NCBI RefSeq assembly: GCF_002807035.1
Contig: NZ_NIUC01000002.1
Location: 897,267-961,266, forward strand
From: Algoriphagus formosus
Lineage (GTDB): Bacteria; Bacteroidota; Bacteroidia; Cytophagales; Cyclobacteriaceae
Length of the DNA stretch: 64,000 nt
Direction of reading: 5' to 3'
The translations under genes were made by a program, and so were the position numbers. Positions 51,362 to 59,770 of this stretch are shown here, one piece after another; positions within the stretch are counted from its first letter, which is position 1, and the number at the start of each line of letters is the position of its first letter. The notes under the pieces are model-generated. The model was not told the DNA's origin, ran no database searches, and was given only the letters and a program-made list of their open reading frames with translations.

Positions 51362-52711
51362 TCAATCAATGTTCTCGCCTATCCCATCCTTCTCACTATG
51401 TCTGATGTGGACTTTGACTTTCTTGATTCGCCGAGTATCTACAGCTAAGATGGTAAATTCAAAATTTTCAAAACCGATCTTGGTGCCGTTCTTGGGAAGT
51501 TTGCTGTTCAGCTCAAGTAATAAACCTCCTAGAGATTCACTTTCTCCCTTCACTTCATCAAAAATCTGCGAGTCTAGCTCAAGCTTTTTGCAAAAGTCAT
51601 TTAATGAAATCTTTCCTTCAAAAATAAAGGTCTGAGGATCAAGTTCCTTAAAGAAAAAGTCGTCTGCATCATCAAACTCATCATTGATCTCTCCTATGAT
51701 TTCCTCAATCAAGTCCTCTAAAGTCACCAAACCTGAAGTGCCGCCATATTCATCTACCACGATGGCCATATGCACCCGCTTTTGTTGAAAATCCTTCAAG
51801 AGGGAATCAACCTTTTTGTTTTCGGGCACAAAGAAACTCTTCCGGATAAGCTCTTGCCAGGCAAAATTCTCATCCCGCTCGATGTAAGGCAATAGATCTT
51901 TGATGTACAATATCCCCTGAATATTGTCAATAGTCTCATGAAAAACCGGAATTCTGGAATAGCCACTTTTATTGATCTTATCCATGAGTTCATGAAAATC
52001 CATCTCTGTATCGACAGCTGTGATTTCCATTCGGCTTCGCATCACCTGACGCACCGTAAGCGTACCAAAATTCACGATGCCTTTCAAGATCTCACGCTCC
52101 TCAGTAGGGGTATCCTCCGTGGTAAGCTCCAAGGCCTGATTCAATTCCTCCACCGAAAGTGTGTAACCCCTCTTTTCAATCCGTCTCTCAATAAGGTTGC
52201 TGATGGACATTAAGAAAATGGAAATCGGCTTCAATACAGAAGCAAAAAGATTCATGGTTGGGGCCATTCCAAGGCTAAATTCCTTTCTAGCTTTATTGGC
52301 ATAGACCTTAGGGACAATTTCCCCAAAAAACACAATTGCAAATGTAATTCCGACGGTCTGTACCAGTATAACAATGATCCCTGTGGTATTCATCCCGAAA
52401 ATAGTCCACACCACAAAGGTTGTCAGGGTCACAATGGCGATATTGATCATGTTATTCAGGATCAATATGGTGCTCAATAATACCTTCGGACGCTTGAGCA
52501 AATCAAGAACAGTTTTGCTTTTCGGAGTATCTTGATTGTACAGATCATCGAGGTCATCATTATTTAATGAGAAAAAAGCAACCTCAGAACCTGATACCAG
52601 GGCAGAACAAATAAGCAAAAGGATAAAAATCACTCCGTTGATTAGGAGGTAAGTAGGGCTGATTTCAGCGATTTGAGCGAGTAAATAGGCACTCGGGTAA
52701 GGGTCGTCCAT
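51362..52711 (-). CDS. CorC/HlyC-type CBS membrane protein, GldE-like
   Basis: 449 residues from ATG at 52711; a TTG at 52717 is also in frame. An N-terminal CNNM/DUF21 membrane domain (about 20-200) is followed by two CBS domains (VRQVMRSRMEITAVDTEMDFHELMDKI, and the pair with VHMAIVVDEYGGTSGLVTLEDLIEEIIGEI) and a CorC/HlyC C-terminal domain. The family includes Mg/Co transporters. In Flavobacteria the gldE gene has this architecture and lies near ssb and mutY, as here, but I do not see gldD. The GldE name is therefore by context. Confidence 0.88.
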   Translation of the reverse strand: MDDPYPSAYLLAQIAEISPTYLLINGVIFILLLICSALVSGSEVAFFSLNNDDLDDLYNQDTPKSKTVLDLLKRPKVLLSTILILNNMINIAIVTLTTFVVWTIFGMNTTGIIVILVQTVGITFAIVFFGEIVPKVYANKARKEFSLGMAPTMNLFASVLKPISIFLMSISNLIERRIEKRGYTLSVEELNQALELTTEDTPTEEREILKGIVNFGTLTVRQVMRSRMEITAVDTEMDFHELMDKINKSGYSRIPVFHETIDNIQGILYIKDLLPYIERDENFAWQELIRKSFFVPENKKVDSLLKDFQQKRVHMAIVVDEYGGTSGLVTLEDLIEEIIGEINDEFDDADDFFFKELDPQTFIFEGKISLNDFCKKLELDSQIFDEVKGESESLGGLLLELNSKLPKNGTKIGFENFEFTILAVDTRRIKKVKVHIRHSEKDGIGENID

Positions 52712-52733
52712 GGACAAAACACGATGGTTAGTG

Positions 52734-52741
52734 CAAAATTA
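52734..52741 (-). promoter_or_regulatory. Putative -7 element for the gldE-like gene
   Basis: TAATTTTG on the minus strand lies 22 bp before the ATG at 52711 and directly follows the ssb terminator stem, so that the T-rich flank of the terminator becomes part of the next promoter. Confidence 0.45.
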
Positions 52742-52744
52742 CAA

Positions 52745-52769
52745 AATCCCCTGAATATTTCAGGGGATT
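52745..52769 (-). terminator. Intrinsic terminator after ssb
   Basis: A perfect 11-bp stem AATCCCCTGAA / TTCAGGGGATT with a 3-base loop, followed on the minus strand by a T-rich run. Confidence 0.85.
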
Positions 52770-52772
52770 GAA

Positions 52773-53243
52773 TTAAAACGGAAGATCATCGTCGTCGTCG
52801 GACGGCGCTGAGATATCTGGTGCTGCCTCGGCTTTTGGTTGATTTGCCATTGGGTTTGAAGCAGGTTTATTTTCAGAATAACCTCCAGGAGCTCCTCCGC
52901 CCGGATTATCTGACTTGGAACCGAGCATGGTAAAGCTTAGCACACGAATCTTGGTCCGCTTCCGGTTATTCCCCTCTTGGTCTTGCCAGGTATCAGACTT
53001 TATTTTTCCTTCGACATAGAGCTGCATTCCTTTTTTAAGGTATTGCTCGGCGATTTTCGCTTGTCCGCCCCAAAGCTCCAAATCATGCCACTCAGTCTGC
53101 TCCACCCGATTTCCATTTCGGTCTTTGTAAGACTCTGTGGTTGCAAGTCGAAGATTGGCTACCACATTATCTCCTTCTAAATACTTGACTTCTGGGTCCG
53201 CACCGAGATTTCCCAAAAGAATAACTTTATTAACTCCTGCCAT
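52773..53243 (-). CDS. ssb: Single-stranded DNA-binding protein
   Basis: 156 residues. The N-terminal ~110 residues are the OB fold (NKVILLGNLGADPEVKYLEG, VANLRLATTESYKDRNGN, TEWHDLELWGGQAKIAEQYLKKGMQLYVEGKI), then a Pro/Gly/Asn-rich linker and the acidic tip DDDDDLPF that recruits partners. It protects single-stranded DNA in replication and repair. It lies 38 bp after mutY on the same strand and ends at a strong terminator. Confidence 0.98.
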   Translation of the reverse strand: MAGVNKVILLGNLGADPEVKYLEGDNVVANLRLATTESYKDRNGNRVEQTEWHDLELWGGQAKIAEQYLKKGMQLYVEGKIKSDTWQDQEGNNRKRTKIRVLSFTMLGSKSDNPGGGAPGGYSENKPASNPMANQPKAEAAPDISAPSDDDDDLPF

Positions 53244-53281
53244 GATTTATTTGCTTGTTTTTGATTGAAAATTGAAGTTAA

Positions 53282-54352
53282 TCAAAAGCCCTGATCGGTC
53301 AAAAAATTAACAATCAACTTGGGCTTAGCGAGGTATTCGATTTTTTCCTCCTCTACTAATAGATATCCTTCTTGCTCAGCCCAATTCTCAAGACTCGAAC
53401 GGTTTTCATCTGGAATTTCAATCTCGGAAAATTCTGCATGCAGGCGCTGATGTGACAAAATATGTCGGTATTTTTTGGGAAACTTCTTTGGTTCACCAGC
53501 TTTTAGCAGAATGGCTAACCCTTCTTCCAGCGACTCCTTCTCCTTTTCAATCACCGGAAAATCAAACAGTCCTTCCCAGATATCTCCGGAGCTACGTTTT
53601 TTCCAGACCCAGCTTTCTCCACAGCGAATGACAAAATAATGCAGATGCCTGTCCCGAACTTTAGTTTTATTGATTTTGACAGGAAGATCATTGACGAGTT
53701 GATTATTGAAGGCAAAGCAAGAGCCTTGAATCGGGCAATTCACACAGTCGGGCTTATTGGGCACGCAAAGCCTCGCCCCAAAATCCATCATCGCCTGATT
53801 GTATTCAGCGGGATTGTCCTGAGGGATCAACTGATCGGCCAATTCCTGAAATTCCCGCTTCCCTTTTCCGCTGGCAATGTCTGTTTCGATCCCGAAAACT
53901 CGGGCAAGCACCCGAAATACATTTCCATCCACTACCGCTTTGGCTTCAGAAAAGGCAAAACTCGCTATTGCCGCTGCCGTGTAGATCCCCACCCCTTTAA
54001 GTTTTAAAAGCTCCGAATACGAATTGGGAAACTCTCCTGCCCTTTCAAACCAGATTTGCTTGGCACAAAAATGTAGGTTTCTGGCCCGACTGTAATATCC
54101 CAATCCTTGCCATAGTCTCAGCACTTCTTCCTCTGGTGCCTCTGCCAGGTCTTTGACCGTGGGATACTGCTCCACAAACTTGTAATAATAAGGTAGGCCT
54201 TGCGCGACTCTGGTTTGCTGCAAAATGATTTCCGAAAGCCAAATTTTATAGGGATCAGTGGTGCCTCTCCAAGGTAATTCTCTTGGATTTGTGCGATACC
54301 ACTTGAGAATTTCTTTTGAAAAGGCTTGATTATCAGTTGATTTAAAATTCAT
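53282..54352 (-). CDS. mutY: A/G-specific adenine glycosylase
   Basis: 356 residues, full length. It removes adenine paired with 8-oxoG. The catalytic Glu is E41 (SEIILQQTRV), the helix-hairpin-helix LKGVGIYTAAAIASFAF (about 118-134) precedes the catalytic Asp D142 (VVDGNVFRVLAR), and the 4Fe-4S cluster ligands are C196, C203, C206 and C212 (C-x6-C-x2-C-x5-C). The C-terminal third is the NUDIX-like domain that recognises 8-oxoG. Confidence 0.97.
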   Translation of the reverse strand: MNFKSTDNQAFSKEILKWYRTNPRELPWRGTTDPYKIWLSEIILQQTRVAQGLPYYYKFVEQYPTVKDLAEAPEEEVLRLWQGLGYYSRARNLHFCAKQIWFERAGEFPNSYSELLKLKGVGIYTAAAIASFAFSEAKAVVDGNVFRVLARVFGIETDIASGKGKREFQELADQLIPQDNPAEYNQAMMDFGARLCVPNKPDCVNCPIQGSCFAFNNQLVNDLPVKINKTKVRDRHLHYFVIRCGESWVWKKRSSGDIWEGLFDFPVIEKEKESLEEGLAILLKAGEPKKFPKKYRHILSHQRLHAEFSEIEIPDENRSSLENWAEQEGYLLVEEEKIEYLAKPKLIVNFLTDQGF

Positions 54353-54423
54353 TTGCTAAGAATAGGTCCAGCACAAAACTGGTTAATTTTTATGGATTTG
54401 TTTTTTAATTGAGCAGGTTCTCT

Positions 54424-54431
54424 TACATTTG
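54424..54431 (+). promoter_or_regulatory. Putative -7 element for HU
   Basis: TACATTTG fits TAnnTTTG exactly. A TTTG lies at 54397-54400, 23 bp upstream, as a possible -33 element. The element is 67 bp before the HU start codon. Confidence 0.5.
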
Positions 54432-54497
54432 CAGTCCCAAAAACACTTGGTTAATAGGTTGTTAAGCTTATTTAATAATTTCTAAATCTAAATCACC

Positions 54498-54806
54498 GTG
54501 ACAAAAGCAGAAGTAATCACCAAAATCTCGGACATGACCGGGATCCAAAAGGATGATGTTACCCAGACAGTTGAAGCGTTTTTCAGCGTGGTCAAAGAAT
54601 CCATGGCTGAAGGCGAAAACATTTATGTAAGAGGCTTTGGTAGCTTTATCAACAAGAAAAGAGCGAAAAAAATCGCTAGAAATATTTCTAAAAACACTGC
54701 CATTGTCATCGATGAGCATTACATCCCGGCTTTCAAGCCTTCAAAGGTGTTTATCGAAAAGATTAAAAGCAGTGACAAAATCAAAGAATTAGCTCCACAA
54801 GAATAG
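54498..54806 (+). CDS. HU-family nucleoid protein
   Basis: 102 residues from a GTG start at 54498. It bends and compacts DNA as a dimer. The N-terminal helices (TKAEVITKISDMTGIQKDDV) and the conserved GENIYVRGFGSF (about 39-50) are typical. The DNA-binding arm follows, with KKIARNISKNTAIVIDEHYIPAFKPSK. The length exceeds E. coli HU by about 12 residues at the C-terminus, as is common in Bacteroidota. It is followed after 19 bp by the TPR gene. Confidence 0.93.
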   Translation: MTKAEVITKISDMTGIQKDDVTQTVEAFFSVVKESMAEGENIYVRGFGSFINKKRAKKIARNISKNTAIVIDEHYIPAFKPSKVFIEKIKSSDKIKELAPQE

Positions 54807-54825
54807 GTCTTAGGAGAAATTTGAA

Positions 54826-55638
54826 ATGAAAAAAACACAGCTTATCCTCATTGTCGTCGGCCTTTTGGCAATAGCAGGGCTCTATTCCCTCCCAAAATTC
54901 GTCGTGGACAATGAGGGGCAAGCTGAAACAGCCACAGCACAGTCTTCTGCTGAAACTGCTTCCGACCCTGCCGCTATGCATGAGGCAGAGTTAAGTGAGG
55001 AAGCCGAAAGAAGTCTTGCTGAATTGCGATCCAAAGTAAGCAGTGAAGAAATTTCCCTGGAAGAACTGGAGCAAATGGCTGAACTTTACAAAGAAAAATC
55101 CTTGTACGACAGTGCGGGGTATTTTCTATCTTTGGCGGCAGAGCGATCTGATGAGATTTCTTGGGACGAAAAAACCGGTAATGCTTATTTTGAGGCTTTT
55201 ACCTTTGCCTTGAATCCTGAGAAAGTCGAAGCTACCGCCCAACTCGTCAGAGAGTACCTCGGCACTGTGCTGGAAAACGATCCGGCACGCAGTGATTTGA
55301 AATCAAAAATAGCCATGACCTATGTGTCATCTTCCAATCCCATGCAAGGCATTATGATGCTTCGGGAGATTTTGGAAGAAGACCCTCAAAATGAAGATGC
55401 GCTTTTCAATATGGGCATCCTATCCATGCAGTCCGGACAGTATAAGCGGGCCGTGGAGCGATTTGAGGAGTTAATTAACTATCACCCTGACAATCTTCAG
55501 GGGCAGTTTTACTTAGGTGTAAGCTATTTCGAAGCCAATCAAAGAAATAAAGCAAGGGCTCAATTCGAAGCAGTGAAGGACATGACACAGGATGCGATGA
55601 TTCTGGAAAGTGTGCAAAGCTACCTGGATAGGCTCTAA
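54826..55638 (+). CDS. TPR-repeat protein, N-terminally membrane-anchored
   Basis: 270 residues with one uncleaved-looking hydrophobic N-terminus (LILIVVGLLAIAGLYSLP). A charged Glu/Ala-rich stretch (about 40-90) is followed by tetratricopeptide repeats at about 160-262 (PMQGIMMLREILEEDPQNEDALFNMGILSMQSGQYKRAVERF, DNLQGQFYLGVSYFEANQRNKARAQFE). It likely serves as a scaffold at the inner-membrane face. An unusual AGGAG (TAGGAGAAATTTGAAATG) gives one of the few good ribosome-binding sites in the window. It is 19 bp after the HU gene. Confidence 0.85.
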   Translation: MKKTQLILIVVGLLAIAGLYSLPKFVVDNEGQAETATAQSSAETASDPAAMHEAELSEEAERSLAELRSKVSSEEISLEELEQMAELYKEKSLYDSAGYFLSLAAERSDEISWDEKTGNAYFEAFTFALNPEKVEATAQLVREYLGTVLENDPARSDLKSKIAMTYVSSSNPMQGIMMLREILEEDPQNEDALFNMGILSMQSGQYKRAVERFEELINYHPDNLQGQFYLGVSYFEANQRNKARAQFEAVKDMTQDAMILESVQSYLDRL

Positions 55639-55670
55639 ATAAAATTGTATCACTTTAAAACAACAAGACT

Positions 55671-55760
55671 ATGCCTTGCGGAAAAAAAAGAAAAAGACAT
55701 AAGATCTCTACGCACAAGCGTAAGAAAAGACTAAGAAAAAACAGACATAAGAAGAAGTAA
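55671..55760 (+). CDS. 29-residue basic peptide, COX24/mS38 (DUF1713)-like
   Basis: ATG at 55671 to TAA at 55758-55760. The peptide opens MPCGKKRKRHKISTHK and is about two thirds Lys and Arg, continuing in K/R/H pairs to the end. This closely matches, from memory, a conserved Bacteroidota ORF placed in the COX24/AURKAIP1 family related to the mitochondrial ribosomal protein mS38 and to bacterial bS22. It is likely a ribosomal or rRNA-binding peptide. It sits 67 bp before RNase G, which processes rRNA. Confidence 0.82.
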   Translation: MPCGKKRKRHKISTHKRKKRLRKNRHKKK

Positions 55761-55773
55761 TACACTTCTTCTT
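55749..55773 (+). terminator. Hairpin at the end of the COX24-like gene
   Basis: Perfect 10-bp stem AAGAAGAAGT / ACTTCTTCTT with a 5-base loop. It spans the last lysine codons and the stop. Only five T follow after ATACCCG, so it may attenuate rather than end the transcript. Confidence 0.5.
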
Positions 55774-55827
55774 ATACCCGTTTTTAGACAAAAACACACG
55801 TTCATTTACATAGTATAAGACTAGATT

Positions 55828-57399
55828 TTGAGTACGGAATTGTTAATTGATTCTGCTCAAAACGGAAGTCGGATTGCCCTCCTTCAGGACAAAAGCTTGG
55901 TTGAACTGCACTCAGAAGGTGTAGACAATCAGTTTAAAGTGGGAGACATCTACCTGGGTACGGTAAGGAAAATAGTCAATGGGCTGAATGCAGCTTTCAT
56001 TGATGTCGGCTACGAAAAAGATGCCTTCCTTCACTACCAAGACATGGGTCCCAATATTCGAAGCTTGCAGAAGTTCACCAAAATGGTGCGCAACAACAAC
56101 TATTCGAATTACAACCTGAAGGGCTTTGAAAACGAGCCGGAAATAGACAAGATTGGAAAGATTTCTAACATCCTGTCTAAAAATAACCAAGTGCTCGTAC
56201 AGGTTGTCAAAGAACCTATTTCGACGAAAGGCCCCCGACTATCTTGTGAGCTCTCTCTTCCTGGTCGCTACCTCGTTCTCGTTCCATTCTCAGATACAGT
56301 CAATGTATCCAAAAAGATTCGGAGCAGTGACGAGCGAAAAAGACTTTTGAGGCTTATCACTTCTATCAAACCTGCCAACTTCGGAGTAATCATCCGGACT
56401 GTGGCCGAAGGTCAGTCAGTCACCGAACTGGACAAAGACCTTCGAAACCTTCTCAATAATTGGGAAGAAGGAATGAAAAAGCTGCTAAAAGCCAAGAGTC
56501 GCGACAAAATTATTGGAGAGATGAGTATGGCCTCCTCACTAGTGAGAGACCTGCTCAATGAATCCTTCGATGCAATCACCGTAGAAGAAGAATCTACCTA
56601 CGATCAGATTAAATCCTACATCAGGACAATAGCTCCTGAAAAAGAAAAAATTGTCAAGCTTTACAACGGTAAGGCTAAATTATTTGAAAGTTTTGGGATC
56701 GAAAAACAGATCAAAAGTCTGTTTGGACAGACGGTCAGCTTACCACAAGGAGGCTATGTGATCATCGAGCACACAGAAGCGCTCCATGTCATTGACGTCA
56801 ATAGTGGCAATAAATCCAATCAGGAAAGCGACCAAGAATCTACCGCTTTGAAGACCAATATGGTTGCAGCCAAAGAGATCGCCAGACAGCTTCGCCTCCG
56901 GGATATGGGAGGTATCATCGTAGTCGATTTTATCGATATGAAGCGGGCCGAAAACAAAAAGGCCATCTATGATGCGATGAAAAATGAGCTGAAGGCAGAC
57001 CGGTCCAAACATACGGTTCTACCGCTGACAAAATTCGGATTGATGCAAATCACCCGTCAGCGTGTTCGTCCAGAGGTCAATATCGTCACCAAGGAAGTCT
57101 GCCCTGCCTGCAATGGCACCGGCAAGATTCAAGCTTCAATTTTGGTGGCAGACAAACTGGAGAAAGACCTGGAGCACCTGCTGACTATGCAGAATATAGC
57201 CAAAGTCCAAATCGGACTGCATCCATATCTGCATGCCTACTTTACCCAAGGCATCATGAGCCGAAGGGTCAAGTGGTTTTTCAAATATTACAAATGGATA
57301 AAACTGATCAAAGACTCTTCCCTACCGGTGACGGAATACAGATTTGAAGATGAATCTGGAGAGGAAATAGAACTTAAAGTAAAAAGCGAGACTGAATAA
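55828..57399 (+). CDS. rng: Ribonuclease G/E family
   Basis: 523 residues from a TTG at 55828 (the N-terminus STELLIDS fits the family). An N-terminal S1 domain (about 35-125, GDIYLGTVRKIVNGLNAAFIDVGYEKDAFLHYQD) precedes the DNase-I-like catalytic domain, with acidic metal ligands in HVIDVNSGNKSNQ (about D324) and GGIIVVDFIDM (about D367), and the zinc link CPACNGTGK (about 425-433). It trims rRNA and degrades mRNA. It has the length of RNase G rather than E. Confidence 0.94.
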   Translation: MSTELLIDSAQNGSRIALLQDKSLVELHSEGVDNQFKVGDIYLGTVRKIVNGLNAAFIDVGYEKDAFLHYQDMGPNIRSLQKFTKMVRNNNYSNYNLKGFENEPEIDKIGKISNILSKNNQVLVQVVKEPISTKGPRLSCELSLPGRYLVLVPFSDTVNVSKKIRSSDERKRLLRLITSIKPANFGVIIRTVAEGQSVTELDKDLRNLLNNWEEGMKKLLKAKSRDKIIGEMSMASSLVRDLLNESFDAITVEEESTYDQIKSYIRTIAPEKEKIVKLYNGKAKLFESFGIEKQIKSLFGQTVSLPQGGYVIIEHTEALHVIDVNSGNKSNQESDQESTALKTNMVAAKEIARQLRLRDMGGIIVVDFIDMKRAENKKAIYDAMKNELKADRSKHTVLPLTKFGLMQITRQRVRPEVNIVTKEVCPACNGTGKIQASILVADKLEKDLEHLLTMQNIAKVQIGLHPYLHAYFTQGIMSRRVKWFFKYYKWIKLIKDSSLPVTEYRFEDESGEEIELKVKSETE

Positions 57400-57410
57400 G
57401 TCTCGCTTTT
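57382..57410. terminator. Bidirectional intrinsic terminator
   Basis: Stem AAAAGCGAGAC / GTCTCGCTTTT with the rng stop codon in the 7-base loop, and T runs on both sides. Confidence 0.85.
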
Positions 57411-57414
57411 TTTA

Positions 57415-58515
57415 TCATTTCATTTTTGAAAAATCCAGTCTTACAAAACCCACTTTTTCTTCTACTCCTAAATTTCCAATGGAATAATAGAATCCAACAG
57501 GGGTAGAAAACCCATTCCGATTTTCAGATAGATCGACTTCACCGAGCTTTTCAAAATCTTCATTCAAGACGATTAACTTCACTTTATATGGTCCTTTTGA
57601 TTCTCGCACAGACTCAGGCCACAGACCTGTAATTACCTGCCTCAGATACACTTTTTGCACTTGATCAAAAGTTACCCAAACATACCTGCCTGAGTTATGA
57701 TCCGGTAAAAACACCGTATACTCTCCTTGCTGCTCTGTTCTTCCCTTCAAAATTTCCAGCTTCTCATCCGTAGATGCATTCACCCATTGGCTTTTCTCTT
57801 CGGAAATCAAAAGCAAACTATCCAAAACCGGAAATGAAACTATTGTCTTTCCGCTCTTTGGGTTAAAAAAATGACTGTAAGGTCCAAGATTGGGATCATC
57901 ATAATACTCTTTGAGCTTATCTGGAAAAGAAAAAGTAATGTGACTGCTAGTCTGATCATCGAGATTATATCGCAAGATCCAATTTTGATAGTCCATAATT
58001 TCCTCCTTCAAAACGAAAGGTACATCTGCGATAAGCAATTCATTTCCGATTTTGGAAATTGGATTATTGGGAACGGTAGTATAATTCACATACAGCCTTT
58101 CGGAGGGAACTCCAGGTAACTGCCATCGAGAAATGACTTCTCCTTCGAAATTTGCCTGAATCAACTTTGTCTCTGCATCTATGATAAAGATCCCTTCCTT
58201 GGTAATGACATGCTTGAAGGGACTATCTCCTACTCCATCCGGACCTTCCCGCATATAAAACTGCTCTGATACTTTTTTACCCTCCGGAAAGCTCCATCCA
58301 AGCAATTGCCTATTTTGAAAATCGAATAAATAAGCTCCCGAGTCTGTATCCATATAGGTCAGTGACTGAGAAATATTGGCGACGCCCTCATCCTTTTCCA
58401 GAACCAAAGTATCGACAATCAGGTCCTTAAAACTGAAAACCGGACTTTCCTTTTCTGGCTCCGAACATGAAAAAGCAATGACCACACATATCGCACCTAC
58501 TACTTTCCCTTTCAT
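57415..58515 (-). CDS. DUF4221-type lipoprotein
   Basis: 366 residues from ATG at 58515; a TTG at 58536 is less likely. Lipobox IAFSC (C17). The mature part is a series of beta blades (YLFDFQNRQLLGWSFPEGKKV, EGIFIIDAETKLIQANFEGEV, GKTIVSFPVLDSLLLI), as in the DUF4221 and 6-bladed propeller lipoproteins of Cyclobacteriaceae. It has the same architecture as the lipoprotein at 28576. It starts 1 bp after the stop of the membrane protein, so the pair is one transcript. Confidence 0.78.
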   Translation of the reverse strand: MKGKVVGAICVVIAFSCSEPEKESPVFSFKDLIVDTLVLEKDEGVANISQSLTYMDTDSGAYLFDFQNRQLLGWSFPEGKKVSEQFYMREGPDGVGDSPFKHVITKEGIFIIDAETKLIQANFEGEVISRWQLPGVPSERLYVNYTTVPNNPISKIGNELLIADVPFVLKEEIMDYQNWILRYNLDDQTSSHITFSFPDKLKEYYDDPNLGPYSHFFNPKSGKTIVSFPVLDSLLLISEEKSQWVNASTDEKLEILKGRTEQQGEYTVFLPDHNSGRYVWVTFDQVQKVYLRQVITGLWPESVRESKGPYKVKLIVLNEDFEKLGEVDLSENRNGFSTPVGFYYSIGNLGVEEKVGFVRLDFSKMK

Positions 58516-58516
58516 C

Positions 58517-59734
58517 CTAAAGTTTGATAAACTCAAAAACTGACCAATTTTCCAATACCCTCAGGTCTGTATCACTTCCAAATAATGGATCTCTTAGCAT
58601 CAACTTTTCCACTCGAATCTGATATCGACCAGGACTTAAATAACTTACATCAATAAGTGATTGATAAACCCGTTGTCCCGATCCAGCCAGCCGATACTTT
58701 GCCCAGCCATTCACAGAAATAAGCGAATCATTCACATAAATCCGATGCAGATCCGCTGTTTGATTTAACGCATGCCATTGTAAGGAATCAAGTGTTGAAG
58801 AGAAATCACTCTTAATCAATTCCATCATTTTTTGATCCCCTTCGTATCTGGCAACTCCTAATCTCAAATGCTTATCCGACACCTCTTCACTAGATAAAAA
58901 AGCCCGTGGAAATCGTTTATCTGATTCATGCTGAGACTCAAAATAGAGATTTTTTGCCGGCCAGTCTACTTCATGATCGAGCATATTTCGCTCATTAAAA
59001 AACAAGGTAAAATCTCTTACATCAGTCACGATGATGGGAGCTGCAAGCATAAAAATCAATACTATATACCCTATGGAATACCATTTGCCCAGGTTACTTT
59101 GATAAATCGCGGAAATGGAAGAAACGATAGATGTGGAATACCAGGATTTAAATTTTGTCTTCTTTTTGCTGAGCATCAATAGGGCAAAAAGAACCAATGT
59201 GATCATAAAAAAGAGATAAACCTGTAAAAATGTAAGGTCCAACCAAAGGTAAATAGCGACCAGCAAACCCAGATATAAGGTGATGGCCAAGAATGTTATA
59301 GATAGTGAAACGGGAAAGGCAAAGGTAGAACTACAGATTCGTTCTAATCGAAGAACCATAGCATCAGGTGAATGATAATCAAAGCCCTGGCCGGACTTAA
59401 ATAGCTTTTCTTGAATGACCCCTTTTGGAAATGCATAGCTCAAGCCTAAAAGTCCAGCCCACATAAAGCGCAAACCAAGATGGACTACAAAAAAAATTTT
59501 GAACACACTGATAATGGCAGTCAGGTAGATTAAAACCAACCAGCTAAGCATACTACCTACTCCCACTTCCTGAATCAGAAATGCAGCGAATTCATAGACC
59601 CTAGAAGGAAACGCGAATAAAAAGGCGAGGATTATACCCGAAATAATGACCTCCGGCTCCCAGCTATTACGCTGCAATTGTTCGAGCCAGCTTAGCTCTT
59701 CATTCTTTCTGCTACTATCCGAATTGGAATTCAT
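58517..59734 (-). CDS. Membrane protein of unknown function with exported C-terminal domain
   Basis: 405 residues. About six hydrophobic segments lie between residues 30 and 240 (VIISGIILAFLFAF, SWLVLIYLTAIISVFKIFF, SLSITFLAITLYLGLLVAIYLWL, YIVLIFMLAAPIIV). The last ~150 residues are soluble, with a beta-rich end (PGRYQIRVEKLMLRD). I know no family for it. It lies between a LytTR response-regulator gene (36 bp upstream) and a lipoprotein gene (1 bp downstream), so it may sense or carry out the output of that system. Confidence 0.78.
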   Translation of the reverse strand: MNSNSDSSRKNEELSWLEQLQRNSWEPEVIISGIILAFLFAFPSRVYEFAAFLIQEVGVGSMLSWLVLIYLTAIISVFKIFFVVHLGLRFMWAGLLGLSYAFPKGVIQEKLFKSGQGFDYHSPDAMVLRLERICSSTFAFPVSLSITFLAITLYLGLLVAIYLWLDLTFLQVYLFFMITLVLFALLMLSKKKTKFKSWYSTSIVSSISAIYQSNLGKWYSIGYIVLIFMLAAPIIVTDVRDFTLFFNERNMLDHEVDWPAKNLYFESQHESDKRFPRAFLSSEEVSDKHLRLGVARYEGDQKMMELIKSDFSSTLDSLQWHALNQTADLHRIYVNDSLISVNGWAKYRLAGSGQRVYQSLIDVSYLSPGRYQIRVEKLMLRDPLFGSDTDLRVLENWSVFEFIKL

Positions 59735-59770
59735 TTTTAAAAGTTAAGTCCTAGACTCTATATATCCCAA

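Noticed and set aside
53639..54007. 122-codon plus-strand frame opposite mutY
   Set aside because: It overlaps the conserved Fe-S and catalytic parts of mutY on the other strand.
28576..58515. The two propeller lipoproteins as recent duplicates
   Set aside because: They share fold-level features, but I see no strong residue identity; they look like separate members of a large family.
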